Shown one piece after another: positions 26,168 to 35,077 of a DNA stretch of 64,000 nucleotides. The stretch lies in NCBI GenBank assembly GCA_029266455.1, contig JAQSWV010000001.1:59346-123345 (forward strand), given 5' to 3'. A model generated the notes under the pieces. The model had not been told where the DNA came from. It ran no database searches and worked only from the letters and a program-made list of their open reading frames with translations. A program made the translations under genes and the position numbers. The stretch's first letter is position 1, and every line of letters starts with the position of its first letter. Origin of the DNA: Nocardioidaceae bacterium (lineage in GTDB: Bacteria > Actinomycetota > Actinomycetes > Propionibacteriales > Nocardioidaceae).

Positions 26168-27975
26168 GCGGCTCGGGCGGTCCCCGCCGGCCGTTCCTGA
26201 GGCGGCAGCCGCTGGCGGCGCTGCTGGGCCTGCTGCTGCTCGCGACCCTGGCGGCCGGCTGCACCAGCCTGCCGACCAGTGGGCCGGTCCGCCCGGTCGA
26301 GCAGGCGCCGCGTGACGAGACGGGAGGGGTGAACATCCCGAGCGGTCCGGTTCCGGGTGCGTCACCGGCGCTGATCGTCTCCGACTTCCTCGACGCCATG
26401 GAGGCCTATCCGGTCTCGACCGCCGTGGCCACCCGGTTCCTCACCGACGAGGCCGCGCAGCGCTGGCGACCGGACCGCGGCACCGTCGTCTACGACGAAC
26501 GGACGACGACCCAGGTCGGGCGCGGCAGGGTGGCCCTCGAGGTCGCCGAGACGGTGCGGCTGAGCGCACGGGGCACCTACCGGCCGGTCGTGGGCCGGCA
26601 CGTCGGCCGCAGCCTGTTCCCGCTCACGAGGGTGGGCGGCGAGTGGCGCATCACCGACCCGCCCGACCGGTTGTACGTCCGGGCGTACTTCTTCGAGCGG
26701 TATTACGCGCCGTTCGACCTCTACTTCCTGGACCCCACCCGCGAGGCGCTGGTGGCCGACCCGGTCTTCCTGCCGATCGGCGACCAGCTGACCACCCGGC
26801 TGGTGCGCGGCCTGCTGGCCGGGCCGACCCCGTGGCTGGGCTCCCAGGCCACCACGTTGTTACCGCGTTCGGCCGAGATCGAGGTCTCGGTGCCGGTGCG
26901 CGACGACGGGGTGGCAGAGGTGCAGCTGAGCGACGCGGTGGCCGACCTGTCCGACACGCAGCAGCAGCTGCTGTCCGCACAGCTGGTGTGGACCCTGCGC
27001 CAGGTCTCCGGGGTGGATGCCCTGCGCATCACCGTCGACGGTGCCCCCCTCATCGTCGTGGGGGCCGATGACCTGCAGTCGATCGACGAGTGGGCGCAGT
27101 ACAACCCGTCCGGGCCCCTCACCCGCCGGGTGCTGTACGCCCTCGACGTCGGTGGGGCGCTGGTCGAGGTCGGTCAGGACGCTCCCGTGCCCGGCCTGTG
27201 GGGGGTCGAGGGTCGGCGTCTGCTCGACTTCAGCGTCGACCGCTACCGGCAGCGGGTGGCCGGCATCGGTCCCAGCGGCCGGCACCTGGTCCTGGGCCCG
27301 CTGACGGCCGACGAGCCCGGCCTGATCATCCGGCGCCGGGTCACCGACGGCCGGCTCAGCGACCCGCAGTGGGACCGTACCGGCCTGCTGTGGGCGCTCG
27401 ACCACTCGCGGGGGCGGACGTCCTGGCGGGTGCCGGCCGGCGGTCCGCGGGCACAGACGCCCACCGGACCCCTCACCCGCGCGTCCGCGACCTCGATGGC
27501 CGTCTCCGCGGACGGGGCCCGGGTGGCTGCCCTCGTGCCGGAGTGGAACGGCCCGGTGTGGGGCGGCGGCCAGGTCGACGGACCCTGCGTCGTGATCGCG
27601 CGGGTGGTGCGCGGACCCAACGGGCGTTCGGTGCCGCGGCTCGACTCCGCCTACGCGCTGCGGACGCCGGGGACGGATGCCTCGGCCCTGCGCGACGTCT
27701 CCTGGTCGTCACCCTCCGATGTCGTCGTCATCGCCGACGTCCCACCGCTGCCGGCGCAGCCGCTGGAGCTGGCCATCGACGGGTCAGGCGTGGTCGGCGT
27801 CGAGTCGGGCGAGGACCTGCTGCCCACCCTGGGCGCGGTGGCGGTGGCCAGCGCGGGGGTCACCGAGGCTCCCACCGTCGTGGGCAGCCGCTCGGGCGAG
27901 CTGTCGGTGATCAGCGACGACCTGCAGTGGTCGACCCTCGCCACCGGGCTCTGGCGCCCGCACTACCCCAGCTGA
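26164..27975 (+). CDS. lpqB: LpqB lipoprotein, MtrB partner
   Basis: A 603-residue lipoprotein. The signal peptide ends in a lipobox LAAGC with lipidated Cys33. A GerMN-type domain occupies the first half (RLVRGLLAGPTPWLGSQATT and ITVDGAPLIVVGADD), and a beta-propeller-like LpqB domain the second, with repeated segments such as ATSMAVSADGARVAAL. In mycobacteria LpqB binds the sensor part of MtrB and affects its signalling. It is the third gene of the mtrAB-lpqB operon, overlapping mtrB by 4 bp. The ATG is fixed by the signal peptide. Confidence 0.94.
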   Translation: MSGSGGPRRPFLRRQPLAALLGLLLLATLAAGCTSLPTSGPVRPVEQAPRDETGGVNIPSGPVPGASPALIVSDFLDAMEAYPVSTAVATRFLTDEAAQRWRPDRGTVVYDERTTTQVGRGRVALEVAETVRLSARGTYRPVVGRHVGRSLFPLTRVGGEWRITDPPDRLYVRAYFFERYYAPFDLYFLDPTREALVADPVFLPIGDQLTTRLVRGLLAGPTPWLGSQATTLLPRSAEIEVSVPVRDDGVAEVQLSDAVADLSDTQQQLLSAQLVWTLRQVSGVDALRITVDGAPLIVVGADDLQSIDEWAQYNPSGPLTRRVLYALDVGGALVEVGQDAPVPGLWGVEGRRLLDFSVDRYRQRVAGIGPSGRHLVLGPLTADEPGLIIRRRVTDGRLSDPQWDRTGLLWALDHSRGRTSWRVPAGGPRAQTPTGPLTRASATSMAVSADGARVAALVPEWNGPVWGGGQVDGPCVVIARVVRGPNGRSVPRLDSAYALRTPGTDASALRDVSWSSPSDVVVIADVPPLPAQPLELAIDGSGVVGVESGEDLLPTLGAVAVASAGVTEAPTVVGSRSGELSVISDDLQWSTLATGLWRPHYPS

Positions 27976-28030
27976 GCCGCATCCACCGAGCCGCCGGTCC
28001 CCGCTCGGCGACCGGACACCTCGTGGCGGG

Positions 28031-28049
28031 CCGGCCGTGCACAGGCCGG
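28031..28049 (+). terminator. GC hairpin after lpqB, possible terminator
   Basis: CCGGCC/GGCCGG, a 6-bp stem with a 7-nt loop, lies 55 bp after the lpqB stop and before the next gene. There is no U-run, so termination is only suggested. Confidence 0.35.
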
Positions 28050-28094
28050 TTGCCCGATCCGCCGCCTCCCGCCGGCGCCACGCAGGCTTCCGTC

Positions 28095-28844
28095 GTGAGC
28101 CTGCGCGCCGCCGCCCTCGACCTGTTCCTCGGCAGCCGCTGCGCCGGCTGCGGGCTGCCCGGCGGCGCGCTGTGCGGCCGCTGCCGGCGCGCGCTCGCGC
28201 CGCTGTCACGCCCGTGCTGGCCCGAGCCGGCCCCCGACGGCCTGCTCGGCCCGCCCCCCGTGCCGCCCTGGGCCGCCGGGGCGTACGCCGACCCACTGCG
28301 CCAGCTGCTGGTGGCGTACAAGGACCGCGACCGTGCCACGCTCGCCGGCCCGCTGGGGCTCGCGCTCGCGGCCGTCGTCGAGGAGGCGCTGACCGCAGCG
28401 GATCGGACGGCGGTCGCGGTCGAGCTGGTACCGGTCCCCTCGGCCGCTGCCAGCGTCCGCCGTCGGGGCCGCGACGTCGTCGCCGACCTCGCCCGGGTGG
28501 CGGCCGCCCGGCTGCGCCGACGGGGCTGTGACGCTCGCACGGTGCCCCGGCTGAGACCTGTGCGCGCCGTGTCGGACCAGGCCGGCCTGTCCGCGGACGC
28601 GCGGGCCGCGAACGTGCACGGTGCGCTGTGCGCTCGCCGCCTGCGACCGCCCCAGGCGCCGGTCCTGGTGGTCGACGACGTACTCACCACGGGTGCCACC
28701 GCGGCCGAGGCGGTACGGGCGCTGCGGGCCGGTGGCGTGGGAGCGGCTGCGGTCGCCGTGGTGGCCGCCACCCCCCGGCGCGGGGCCCCGGGACCGCCTG
28801 GATCAGCCGTACGGCCCCTTTTCCCGCCTCCGCGCAATGGCTAG
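28095..28844 (+). CDS. ComF-family phosphoribosyltransferase-like protein
   Basis: A 249-residue protein of the ComF/GntX family. An N-terminal zinc-ribbon-like cluster CAGCGLPGGALCGRC lies near residues 17-31. The C-terminal phosphoribosyltransferase fold has the PRPP loop VLVVDDVLTTGATAAEAV, preceded by RRRGRDVVADLARV and ADARAANVHGAL. ComF is needed for DNA uptake in competent bacteria, but in actinobacteria its role is undefined. It follows the mtrAB-lpqB operon as in M. tuberculosis. The GTG start is supported loosely by CAGGCT 6 nt upstream. The TAG stop is the start of the hpf -10 box. Confidence 0.82.
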   Translation: MSLRAAALDLFLGSRCAGCGLPGGALCGRCRRALAPLSRPCWPEPAPDGLLGPPPVPPWAAGAYADPLRQLLVAYKDRDRATLAGPLGLALAAVVEEALTAADRTAVAVELVPVPSAAASVRRRGRDVVADLARVAAARLRRRGCDARTVPRLRPVRAVSDQAGLSADARAANVHGALCARRLRPPQAPVLVVDDVLTTGATAAEAVRALRAGGVGAAAVAVVAATPRRGAPGPPGSAVRPLFPPPRNG

Positions 28845-28847
28845 CGT
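28842..28847 (+). promoter_or_regulatory. Candidate -10 element of hpf overlapping the comF stop
   Basis: TAGCGT, whose TAG is the stop codon of the comF-like gene. It would give a leader of about 42 nt that includes the GGAGGAGG ribosome site before the hpf GTG. Confidence 0.4.
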
Positions 28848-28895
28848 CATACCGGGTACAGAGGTGCCGCCAGTCGCAGGAGGAGGTCCGTCTTC

Positions 28896-29528
28896 GTGGA
28901 TGTCGCTATCTCGAGTCGTCACTGTGAGGTGTCCGAACGGTTCCGCCGGCACGTCGAGGAGAAGCTCACCAGGCTCGAGAAGCACGACCAGTCGGTGGTG
29001 CGCGTCGACGTCGAGGTGACTCAGGAGCGCAATCCGCGGCAGGCCGACCGGGCGGTCCGCATCCAGCTCACGCTGCACTCACGGGGTCCGGTGGTCCGCG
29101 CGGAGGCCGCGGCCGAGGACAAGATGGCCGCGCTCGACGGCGCCCTGTTGCGACTGCAGGCGCGGCTGCGCAAGACGGCTGACAAGAAGCGGATCCACCG
29201 CGGGAGCCGCACCCCCACGTCGCTCGCGGCGGCGGCCGCGTCCGCCGCCCCCCCACTGTTCGACGGCACCACCGTCGACGGGTCGGCGAGCAGCGACGAC
29301 CCCGCCGCCCCGCACCGCGTGGGGCCGCTCACCGTGTTCGGGGAAGGCCCGATGGTCGTGCGCGAGAAGACGCACCAGGCGGCGCCCATGACCTTGGACC
29401 AGGCGCTGTACGAGATGGAGCTGGTCGGCCATGACTTCTTCCTGTTCGTCGACAAGGAGACCGAGCTGGCCAGCGTGGTCTACCGGCGCCGGGGCTACGA
29501 CTACGGCGTGATCCGCCTGGAGGTCTGA
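28896..29528 (+). CDS. hpf: Ribosome hibernation-promoting factor, long form
   Basis: A 210-residue protein. Residues 1-100 form the S30AE domain (DVAISSRHCEVSERFRRHVE, then LEKHDQSVVRVDVEVTQE) that blocks the decoding region. After a linker of about 50 residues, the C-terminal domain (VREKTHQAAPMTLDQALYEM and GHDFFLFVDKETE through YDYGVIRLEV) joins two 30S subunits to make inactive 100S dimers. It silences and protects ribosomes in stationary phase. The GTG has GGAGGAGG about 8 nt upstream, one of the strongest ribosome sites in the window. The gene is 81 bp before an orphan response regulator. Confidence 0.94.
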   Translation: MDVAISSRHCEVSERFRRHVEEKLTRLEKHDQSVVRVDVEVTQERNPRQADRAVRIQLTLHSRGPVVRAEAAAEDKMAALDGALLRLQARLRKTADKKRIHRGSRTPTSLAAAAASAAPPLFDGTTVDGSASSDDPAAPHRVGPLTVFGEGPMVVREKTHQAAPMTLDQALYEMELVGHDFFLFVDKETELASVVYRRRGYDYGVIRLEV

Positions 29529-29597
29529 CCTGGCGACCGGCGACGTCAGGGCGGGCGCCGGGGACGGCGGACGGCCGGCGGCAAGGGCGGTGTCTGG

Positions 29598-29603
29598 CAT
29601 GCT
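29598..29603 (+). promoter_or_regulatory. Candidate -10 element of the orphan response regulator
   Basis: CATGCT, 6 nt before the GTG at 29610. A relaxed match to the leaderless pattern. Confidence 0.3.
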
Positions 29604-29609
29604 CGGCGG

Positions 29610-30347
29610 GTGGTGAGAGCCAGCACGACCCGCGACGAGACGACGGACGAGGGGGGCGCAGTGGACGAGCCGGACGTCGACCCCGAGCGGGACGAGCCCG
29701 TCCGCGTGCTCGTGGTCGACGACCAGGAGCTGTTCCGGCGTGGGTTGACCATGGTCATCGGCGCTCTCGACGGCATCCACCTCGTGGGCGAGGCCGGTGA
29801 CGGCCGGACCGCCCTTGAGGTGGCGGTCCGCACCGACCCCGACGTGGTGCTGCTGGACGTGCGCATGCCCGGGTTCAGCGGCATCGAGACGTGCGCCGAG
29901 CTCAAGGCGATCATGCCCTCGGTGCGGATCGTGATGCTGACCGCCAGCGACGACGAGGCGGACCTGTTCGACGCGGTCAAGAGCGGCGCGTCCGGCTACC
30001 TGCTGAAGGACGCCTCGATCGACGACGTCGCCTCCGCCGTGCGACTGGTCGCCGAGGGCCAGTCGCTGATCAGCCCGGCGATGGCGATCAAGCTGCTGGA
30101 CGAGTTCAAGCAGCTCACCGAGCCCGAGCGCTCCGCCGTCGTCGCTCCGCGGCTGACCGACCGCGAGCTGGAGGTGCTCCGGCTGGTGGCGCGCGGGCTG
30201 AGCAACAAGGACGTCGCCAAGGATCTGTTCATCAGCGAGCACACCGTGAAGAACCACGTGCGCAACATCCTGGAGAAGCTGCAGCTGCACTCCCGCATGG
30301 AAGCCGTGATGTACGCGGTGCGAGAGCGGCTGCTCGACGTCCCCTGA
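29610..30347 (+). CDS. Orphan response regulator, NarL/LuxR family
   Basis: A 245-residue transcription regulator. An acidic N-terminal extension of about 30 residues precedes the receiver domain: VLVVDDQELFRRGLTMVI, phospho-acceptor Asp in VVLLDVRMPGFSG, Thr in MLTASDD and Lys in GYLLKDASID. The C-terminal LuxR helix-turn-helix is LTDRELEVLRLVARGLSNKD with EHTVKNHVRNILEKL. No histidine kinase gene is adjacent, so it is an orphan here. Placement after hpf suggests a stress or stationary-phase role, which is inference. The start is one of two consecutive GTG codons. Confidence 0.9.
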   Translation: MVRASTTRDETTDEGGAVDEPDVDPERDEPVRVLVVDDQELFRRGLTMVIGALDGIHLVGEAGDGRTALEVAVRTDPDVVLLDVRMPGFSGIETCAELKAIMPSVRIVMLTASDDEADLFDAVKSGASGYLLKDASIDDVASAVRLVAEGQSLISPAMAIKLLDEFKQLTEPERSAVVAPRLTDRELEVLRLVARGLSNKDVAKDLFISEHTVKNHVRNILEKLQLHSRMEAVMYAVRERLLDVP

Positions 30348-30385
30348 CTGCTGCGCACCCGCGACCCACCGTCCGTGCCGGGGGG

Positions 30386-30391
30386 TACGGT
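30386..30391 (+). promoter_or_regulatory. Leaderless -10 element of the YcaQ-like gene
   Basis: TACGGT, 6 nt before the GTG at 30398. Confidence 0.5.
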
Positions 30392-30397
30392 CCCCGC

Positions 30398-31609
30398 GTG
30401 CCACGTGAGCTGTTGACCCGGTGCCAGGCTCGCCGGGTCGCCCTGGCGGCCCAGGGCTTCCGTGACCCCCGGCACACGGTGGCGACCATGCGGACGTTCA
30501 CGCGCACCCTGTCCCGGACGGCGGTCCTGCAGATCGACTCCGTCAACGTGCTGCAGCGCGCCCACTACATGCCGCCGTTCTCCCGGGTGGGTCCCTACGA
30601 CGTGGGCCTGCTGCGCCGCGCCGCGGAGCAGCCCCCGCGCCGGGTGGTCGAGTACTGGGCGCACGTGGCGGCGTTCATGCCGGTCGAGCTGTGGCCGGTG
30701 ATGCGGCACCGGATGCGCCACTACCGCGACCGCGGCCACGACTGGGAGTCGGTCCGACACGACGACTCGCTGGTGTCCTCGCTGGTCGCCGAGGTGCGCG
30801 AGCGGGGGGCGTCCACGGCGCGCGACCTCGATGACGGCCTGCCACGCGTCCGGGAGCACTGGGGCTGGAACTGGTCGGCCACGAAGAAGGCCCTCGAGTA
30901 CCTCTTCGCAGCCGGGGAGCTGGCGGTGTCCGGCCGCAACAGCCAGTTCGAGCGGCTGTACGACCTGCCCGAGCGGGTTCTCCCCCCTGCGGTGCTGGCA
31001 CTGTCCGAGCCGACCGACGCAGACGCGCACATCGAGCTCGTCCGCCGGGCCGCCATGGCGCACGGGGTGGGCACCGAGCCGTGCCTGCGGGACTACTTCC
31101 GGATGCGTCCGGAGCAGAGCCGGGCCGCGGTTCAGGCCCTGGTCGAGGCCGGTGAGCTGCTGCCGGTGCGGATCGAGGGCTGGGACCGCCCGGCCTACCT
31201 GCACCGCGACGCCGCGCTGCCGCGGGCGGTGCATGCACGCGCCCTGCTCAGCCCCTTCGACCCGGTCGTGTGGGAGCGCACCAGGACCGAGAAGCTCTTC
31301 GGCTTCCACTACCGCATCGAGATCTACGTCCCCGAGCGGCGGCGGCAGTTCGGGTACTACGTGCTGCCGTTCCTGCTCGGCGACCGGCTCGTCGCCCGGG
31401 TGGACCTGAAGGCGGACCGCAGAGCAGGCGGCGGCGCGGGGGCGCTCCGGGTGCTGGGCGTCTTCGCCGAGCCCGGCGCTCCGCCCGACACCGCCCCCGA
31501 GCTCGCGGCCGAGCTGGTCTCGCTGGCGCAGTGGCTCGGGTTGTCCGACACGGTGGTCGAGCCGCGCGGTGACCTGGCCGCGGCGCTGGACTCGCACCTC
31601 GGCGACTGA
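30398..31609 (+). CDS. YcaQ-like winged-helix DNA glycosylase family protein
   Basis: A 403-residue member of the HTH_42 superfamily. LQIDSVNVLQRAHYMPPFSR near residues 48-67 is the family's best-known segment and contains the Gln-x-Asp that is catalytic in YcaQ/AlkX interstrand-crosslink glycosylases. EYWAHVAAFMPVELWPVM follows, then several winged helices and LLSPFDPVVWERTRTEKLFGF near 286-306. By family it should repair alkylation crosslinks in DNA; activity has been tested only for a few members. It sits alone between the response regulator and secA, with its own leaderless promoter. Confidence 0.85.
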   Translation: MPRELLTRCQARRVALAAQGFRDPRHTVATMRTFTRTLSRTAVLQIDSVNVLQRAHYMPPFSRVGPYDVGLLRRAAEQPPRRVVEYWAHVAAFMPVELWPVMRHRMRHYRDRGHDWESVRHDDSLVSSLVAEVRERGASTARDLDDGLPRVREHWGWNWSATKKALEYLFAAGELAVSGRNSQFERLYDLPERVLPPAVLALSEPTDADAHIELVRRAAMAHGVGTEPCLRDYFRMRPEQSRAAVQALVEAGELLPVRIEGWDRPAYLHRDAALPRAVHARALLSPFDPVVWERTRTEKLFGFHYRIEIYVPERRRQFGYYVLPFLLGDRLVARVDLKADRRAGGGAGALRVLGVFAEPGAPPDTAPELAAELVSLAQWLGLSDTVVEPRGDLAAALDSHLGD

Positions 31610-31640
31610 GCGGACCGGGCTCGGCCGGAGCCGGGTCGCC

Positions 31641-31646
31641 TACGAT
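31641..31646 (+). promoter_or_regulatory. Candidate -10 element of secA
   Basis: TACGAT about 45 bp upstream of the secA GTG. The mRNA would have a leader of roughly 38 nt containing CCAGGAGACC as ribosome site. Confidence 0.4.
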
Positions 31647-31690
31647 GGGCTACGGCCCGTCACCGCCAGCGTCCACCAGGAGACCTCCCA

Positions 31691-34531
31691 GTGCCGATAC
31701 TGATCGACAAGATCCTCCGCATGGGCGAGGGCAAGGTCCTGCGCCGGCTCGAGACCGTCGCCAAGCAGGTCAACTCCCTCGAGCCCGAGTTCGAGGCCAT
31801 GAGCGACGAGGAGCTCCAGGGCCAGACCGCCGACTTCCGTGCCCGGCTGGAGGACGGTGAGGCGCTCGACCGGATGATGCCCGAGGCGTTCGCGACCGTC
31901 CGCGAGTCGGCGCGTCGCGTGCTCGGGCAGCGTCACTTCGACGTGCAGATCATGGGTGGCGCCGCCCTGCATCTGGGCAACATCGCGGAGATGAAGACCG
32001 GCGAGGGCAAGACGCTGGTGGCGACACTGGCCGTGTACCTCAACGCGCTGCCTGGCAAGGGCGTCCACGTCGTCACGGTCAACGACTACCTGGCCCGCTA
32101 CCACGCGGAGTGGATGGGCCGCGTCTACCACTTCCTCGGCATGACCGTCGGCATCATCCTTCCCGGCATGAGCTCGGCCGAGCGTCGCGAGGCGTACGCC
32201 TGTGACATCACCTATGCCACCAACAACGAGCTCGGCTTCGACTATCTGCGCGACAACATGGCTGACTCGATCGAGCAGTGTGTGCAGCGCGGCTTCAACT
32301 ACGCCATCGTCGACGAGGTCGACTCCATCCTCATCGACGAGGCGCGCACCCCGCTCATCATCTCCGGCCCCACCCAGGACGAGGTCCGCTGGTACGGCGA
32401 GTTCGCGAGACTGTCCATGCGGCTGGTCCGCGACGAGGACTACGAGGTCGACGAGAAGAAGCGCACCGTGTCGGTCCTCGAGGGCGCGATCGACAAGGTC
32501 GAGGACCACCTCGGCATCGAGAACCTCTACGACTCCGTCAACACACCGTTGATCAGCTTCCTCAACAACGCCATCAAGGCCAAGGAGCTGTTCCGCCGCG
32601 ACAAGGAGTACGTCGTCATCGACGGTGAGGTCCTCATCGTCGACGAGCACACAGGCCGCATGCTCGAGGGGCGCCGGTACAACGAGGGGCTGCACCAGGC
32701 GATCGAGGCCAAGGAGAACGTCCGGATCCGCGAGGAGTACCAGACGCTCGCGACCATCACGCTGCAGAACTACTTCCGTCTCTACGACAAGCTCGCCGGC
32801 ATGACCGGTACGGCCATGACCGAGGCCAGCGAGTTCGACAAGATATACAAGCTGGGCGTGGTGGCGATCCCCACCAACCAGCCGGTGGCGCGGGTCGACC
32901 AGCCCGACCTCGTCTACCGCACGGAGGACTCGAAGTTCGCCGCCGTGGTCGAGGACATCGCCGAGCGGCACGCGGTCGGTCAGCCGGTGCTGGTGGGCAC
33001 GACCAGCGTGGCGAAGAGCGAGAAGCTCGCCCGGGCACTGGTGCAGCGCGGTGTGCCGCACGAGGTGCTCAACGCCAAGCAGCACGACCGGGAGGCATCG
33101 ATCGTCGCGCTCGCGGGGCACAAGGGCGCGGTCACCGTGGCGACGAACATGGCCGGTCGAGGTACCGACATCATGCTCGGCGGCAGCGTCGAGTTCCTCG
33201 CCGACCAGCGCCTGCGCGAGCGGGGGCTGGACCCCAGCGAGACGCCGGAGGACTACGAGGCAGCATGGCCGGCGGCGCTGGACGAGATGAAGGCCCGCGT
33301 CGGCGACGAGCACGACGAGGTCGCGGCGGTCGGCGGGCTCATGGTGCTGGGCACCGAGCGGCACGAGTCCCGGCGGATCGACAACCAGCTGCGCGGCCGC
33401 TCCGGGCGGCAGGGTGACCCCGGAGAGTCCCGGTTCTACCTGTCGCTCGAGGACGACCTGATGCGGTTGTTCAAGTCCGACTGGGTCGACTGGGTACTGC
33501 AGACGCTGAAGGTGCCCGACGACGTCCCGATCGAGAACAAGCGGGTCACCGGCGCCATCGCGTCGGCGCAGGCCCAGGTCGAGTCGCAGAACTTCGAGTC
33601 CCGCAAGAACATCCTCAAGTACGACGACGTCATGAGCCGGCAGCGCGAGGTGGTCTACCGAGAGCGCCGCAGGATCCTCGAAGGCGAGGACCTGTCCGCG
33701 CTGGCCCGGCAGATGATCGACGAGACGGTCGAGGGCTACGTGGTCGGGGCCACGGAAGGCTTCCCCGAGGAGTGGGACCTCGATGCGCTGTGGACCGCGC
33801 TGAGGCAGCTGTACCCGGTGTCGTTCACCCGGCACGAGTTCGAGGACGAGTACGGCGGACGGGAGGCCCTCGACCGCGACCTGCTCGTGGAACGGCTGCG
33901 TGCTGATGCGCAGCAGGCCTATGACGCCCGGGAGGCAGACCTGGGCGGCGAGGTGATGCGCGAGCTCGAGCGCCGGGTCCTGCTCAGCGTGCTCGACCGC
34001 AAGTGGCGCGAGCACCTGTACGAGATGGACTACCTGCGCGAGGGCATCGGCCTGCGCGCGTACTCCCAGCGGGACCCGTTGGTCGAGTACCAGCGCGAGG
34101 GCTTCGACATGTTCAGCACGATGATGGACGGCATCAAGGAGGAGTCGGTCGGCTTCCTGTTCAACCTCGAGGTCCAGGTCGAGACCGACGACCCGGGCGG
34201 CCCCGACGAGGGGTACGCGGCGATGTCGGACGAAGCCGACTTGGACAGCCAGCCCCTGCTCGACTCGGCGGCACCGGCGGGCGGGGCCGCGTCGACCGGC
34301 GACGGAGGCCCCCAGATCCACGCCAAGGGGCTGGCGTCCTCGGGTCCCCGTGAGCTCACCTACGCCGCGCCCAGTGCGGACGGGGACGCGGAGGTCGAGG
34401 TTCACCGCGAGCGGGTCGAGGAGCCCGACGGTGCCCCCGAGCCCGCCCGCGCCGGTGCACGCCGCCCGGCGCCTCGCACCGGCCCGCGGCAGGGCACGAG
34501 GAAGTCGAGGAACAAGAAGAAGCGTCGCTGA
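31691..34531 (+). CDS. secA: Preprotein translocase ATPase SecA
   Basis: A 946-residue motor that drives unfolded preproteins through SecYEG. Walker A is MKTGEGKTL near residues 101-109, the DEAD-like box is [20 protein letters not shown] near 207-226, and the second ATPase fold has [22 protein letters not shown] and [19 protein letters not shown]. The C-terminal 130 residues are divergent, ending in a basic NKKKRR tail without the zinc-binding Cys cluster found in many SecA proteins. This is the housekeeping SecA1 type. The GTG is set by the N-terminal [18 protein letters not shown] match. The 3' end faces a convergent gene, separated by tandem repeats. Confidence 0.97.
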   Translation: MPILIDKILRMGEGKVLRRLETVAKQVNSLEPEFEAMSDEELQGQTADFRARLEDGEALDRMMPEAFATVRESARRVLGQRHFDVQIMGGAALHLGNIAEMKTGEGKTLVATLAVYLNALPGKGVHVVTVNDYLARYHAEWMGRVYHFLGMTVGIILPGMSSAERREAYACDITYATNNELGFDYLRDNMADSIEQCVQRGFNYAIVDEVDSILIDEARTPLIISGPTQDEVRWYGEFARLSMRLVRDEDYEVDEKKRTVSVLEGAIDKVEDHLGIENLYDSVNTPLISFLNNAIKAKELFRRDKEYVVIDGEVLIVDEHTGRMLEGRRYNEGLHQAIEAKENVRIREEYQTLATITLQNYFRLYDKLAGMTGTAMTEASEFDKIYKLGVVAIPTNQPVARVDQPDLVYRTEDSKFAAVVEDIAERHAVGQPVLVGTTSVAKSEKLARALVQRGVPHEVLNAKQHDREASIVALAGHKGAVTVATNMAGRGTDIMLGGSVEFLADQRLRERGLDPSETPEDYEAAWPAALDEMKARVGDEHDEVAAVGGLMVLGTERHESRRIDNQLRGRSGRQGDPGESRFYLSLEDDLMRLFKSDWVDWVLQTLKVPDDVPIENKRVTGAIASAQAQVESQNFESRKNILKYDDVMSRQREVVYRERRRILEGEDLSALARQMIDETVEGYVVGATEGFPEEWDLDALWTALRQLYPVSFTRHEFEDEYGGREALDRDLLVERLRADAQQAYDAREADLGGEVMRELERRVLLSVLDRKWREHLYEMDYLREGIGLRAYSQRDPLVEYQREGFDMFSTMMDGIKEESVGFLFNLEVQVETDDPGGPDEGYAAMSDEADLDSQPLLDSAAPAGGAASTGDGGPQIHAKGLASSGPRELTYAAPSADGDAEVEVHRERVEEPDGAPEPARAGARRPAPRTGPRQGTRKSRNKKKRR

Positions 34532-34560
34532 CGGCCGGGAGCGGTCGGGCATCAGCCCCC

Positions 34561-34613
34561 AAGGTCAGCCCAGGGTCAGCCCAGGGTCAGCCCAGGGTCA
34601 GCCCAAGGTCAGC
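34561..34613. repeat. 11-bp tandem repeat between secA and the Rv3235-family gene
   Basis: Nearly five copies of RGGTCAGCCCA-type 11-mers (AAGGTCAGCCC, three AGGGTCAGCCC, AAGGTCAGC). On the minus strand each carries a TGA, and because 11 is not divisible by three, stops occur in all three frames. The Rv3235-family gene ends inside the array. Each GGGTCAGCCC can fold as a 3-bp mini-hairpin. Confidence 0.9.
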
Positions 34614-35077
34614 GCGGTGCAGATCCAGCGGCCGTCCCGGCACTCGAGCCTCGCCGCGAGGGCCCTGCTGCGCCCGGCGTGCCGCACGTGCGCAGACACC
34701 TCGCTCACGTCCTTCCGGGGCCGTTGCAGGTGCAGCGACACGATCCGTGCCCGGCCGGTGCGGGCGCGGTGGCGCGTGTCGCTGCCGGCGGACACCATCT
34801 CCGCGCGACGGGAGACCTCGGCGTAGACCTCGGGGGTCGCCAGGCGCAGGAGCTGGATGACCGGCCGGTCCGCCCCGACCATCTCGACCACCGCCTGCAG
34901 GAGCTGGCGCGCCTGCGCGGCCAGGCGGTCGTCCGGCGACGGCCGGGCGAAGGGTGGTGCCACCAGGGCGAGTCCGCGGCCGCCAGCCGGCAGGGCCGGC
35001 TTCGGCTTCGGCTCCGGCTCTGGCCGCTGCGGCTGCGTCTGGGCGGGCGCGGCCAGAGCCGCGGTGGGTGGGGTCAT
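34598..35077 (-). CDS. Rv3235-family protein
   Basis: A 159-residue protein. The first 55 residues are Pro/Ala/Lys-rich (PKPKPALPAGGRGLALV). A conserved C-terminal domain follows, with LAAQARQLLQAVVEMVGADR, RPVIQLLRLATPEVYAEV and a final AARLECRDGRWICTALTLG that is the family hallmark. Members are found next to secA and a LysM protein across actinobacteria; the molecular role is unknown. Its ATG overlaps the LysM gene stop (ATGA). The C-terminal codons run into the 11-bp tandem repeat. Confidence 0.8.
   Translation of the reverse strand: MTPPTAALAAPAQTQPQRPEPEPKPKPALPAGGRGLALVAPPFARPSPDDRLAAQARQLLQAVVEMVGADRPVIQLLRLATPEVYAEVSRRAEMVSAGSDTRHRARTGRARIVSLHLQRPRKDVSEVSAHVRHAGRSRALAARLECRDGRWICTALTLG

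Noticed and set aside
31640..34552. A 970-codon open frame antisense to secA
   Set aside because: It mirrors the codon structure of secA exactly, has no recognisable domain, and is a GC-driven shadow.
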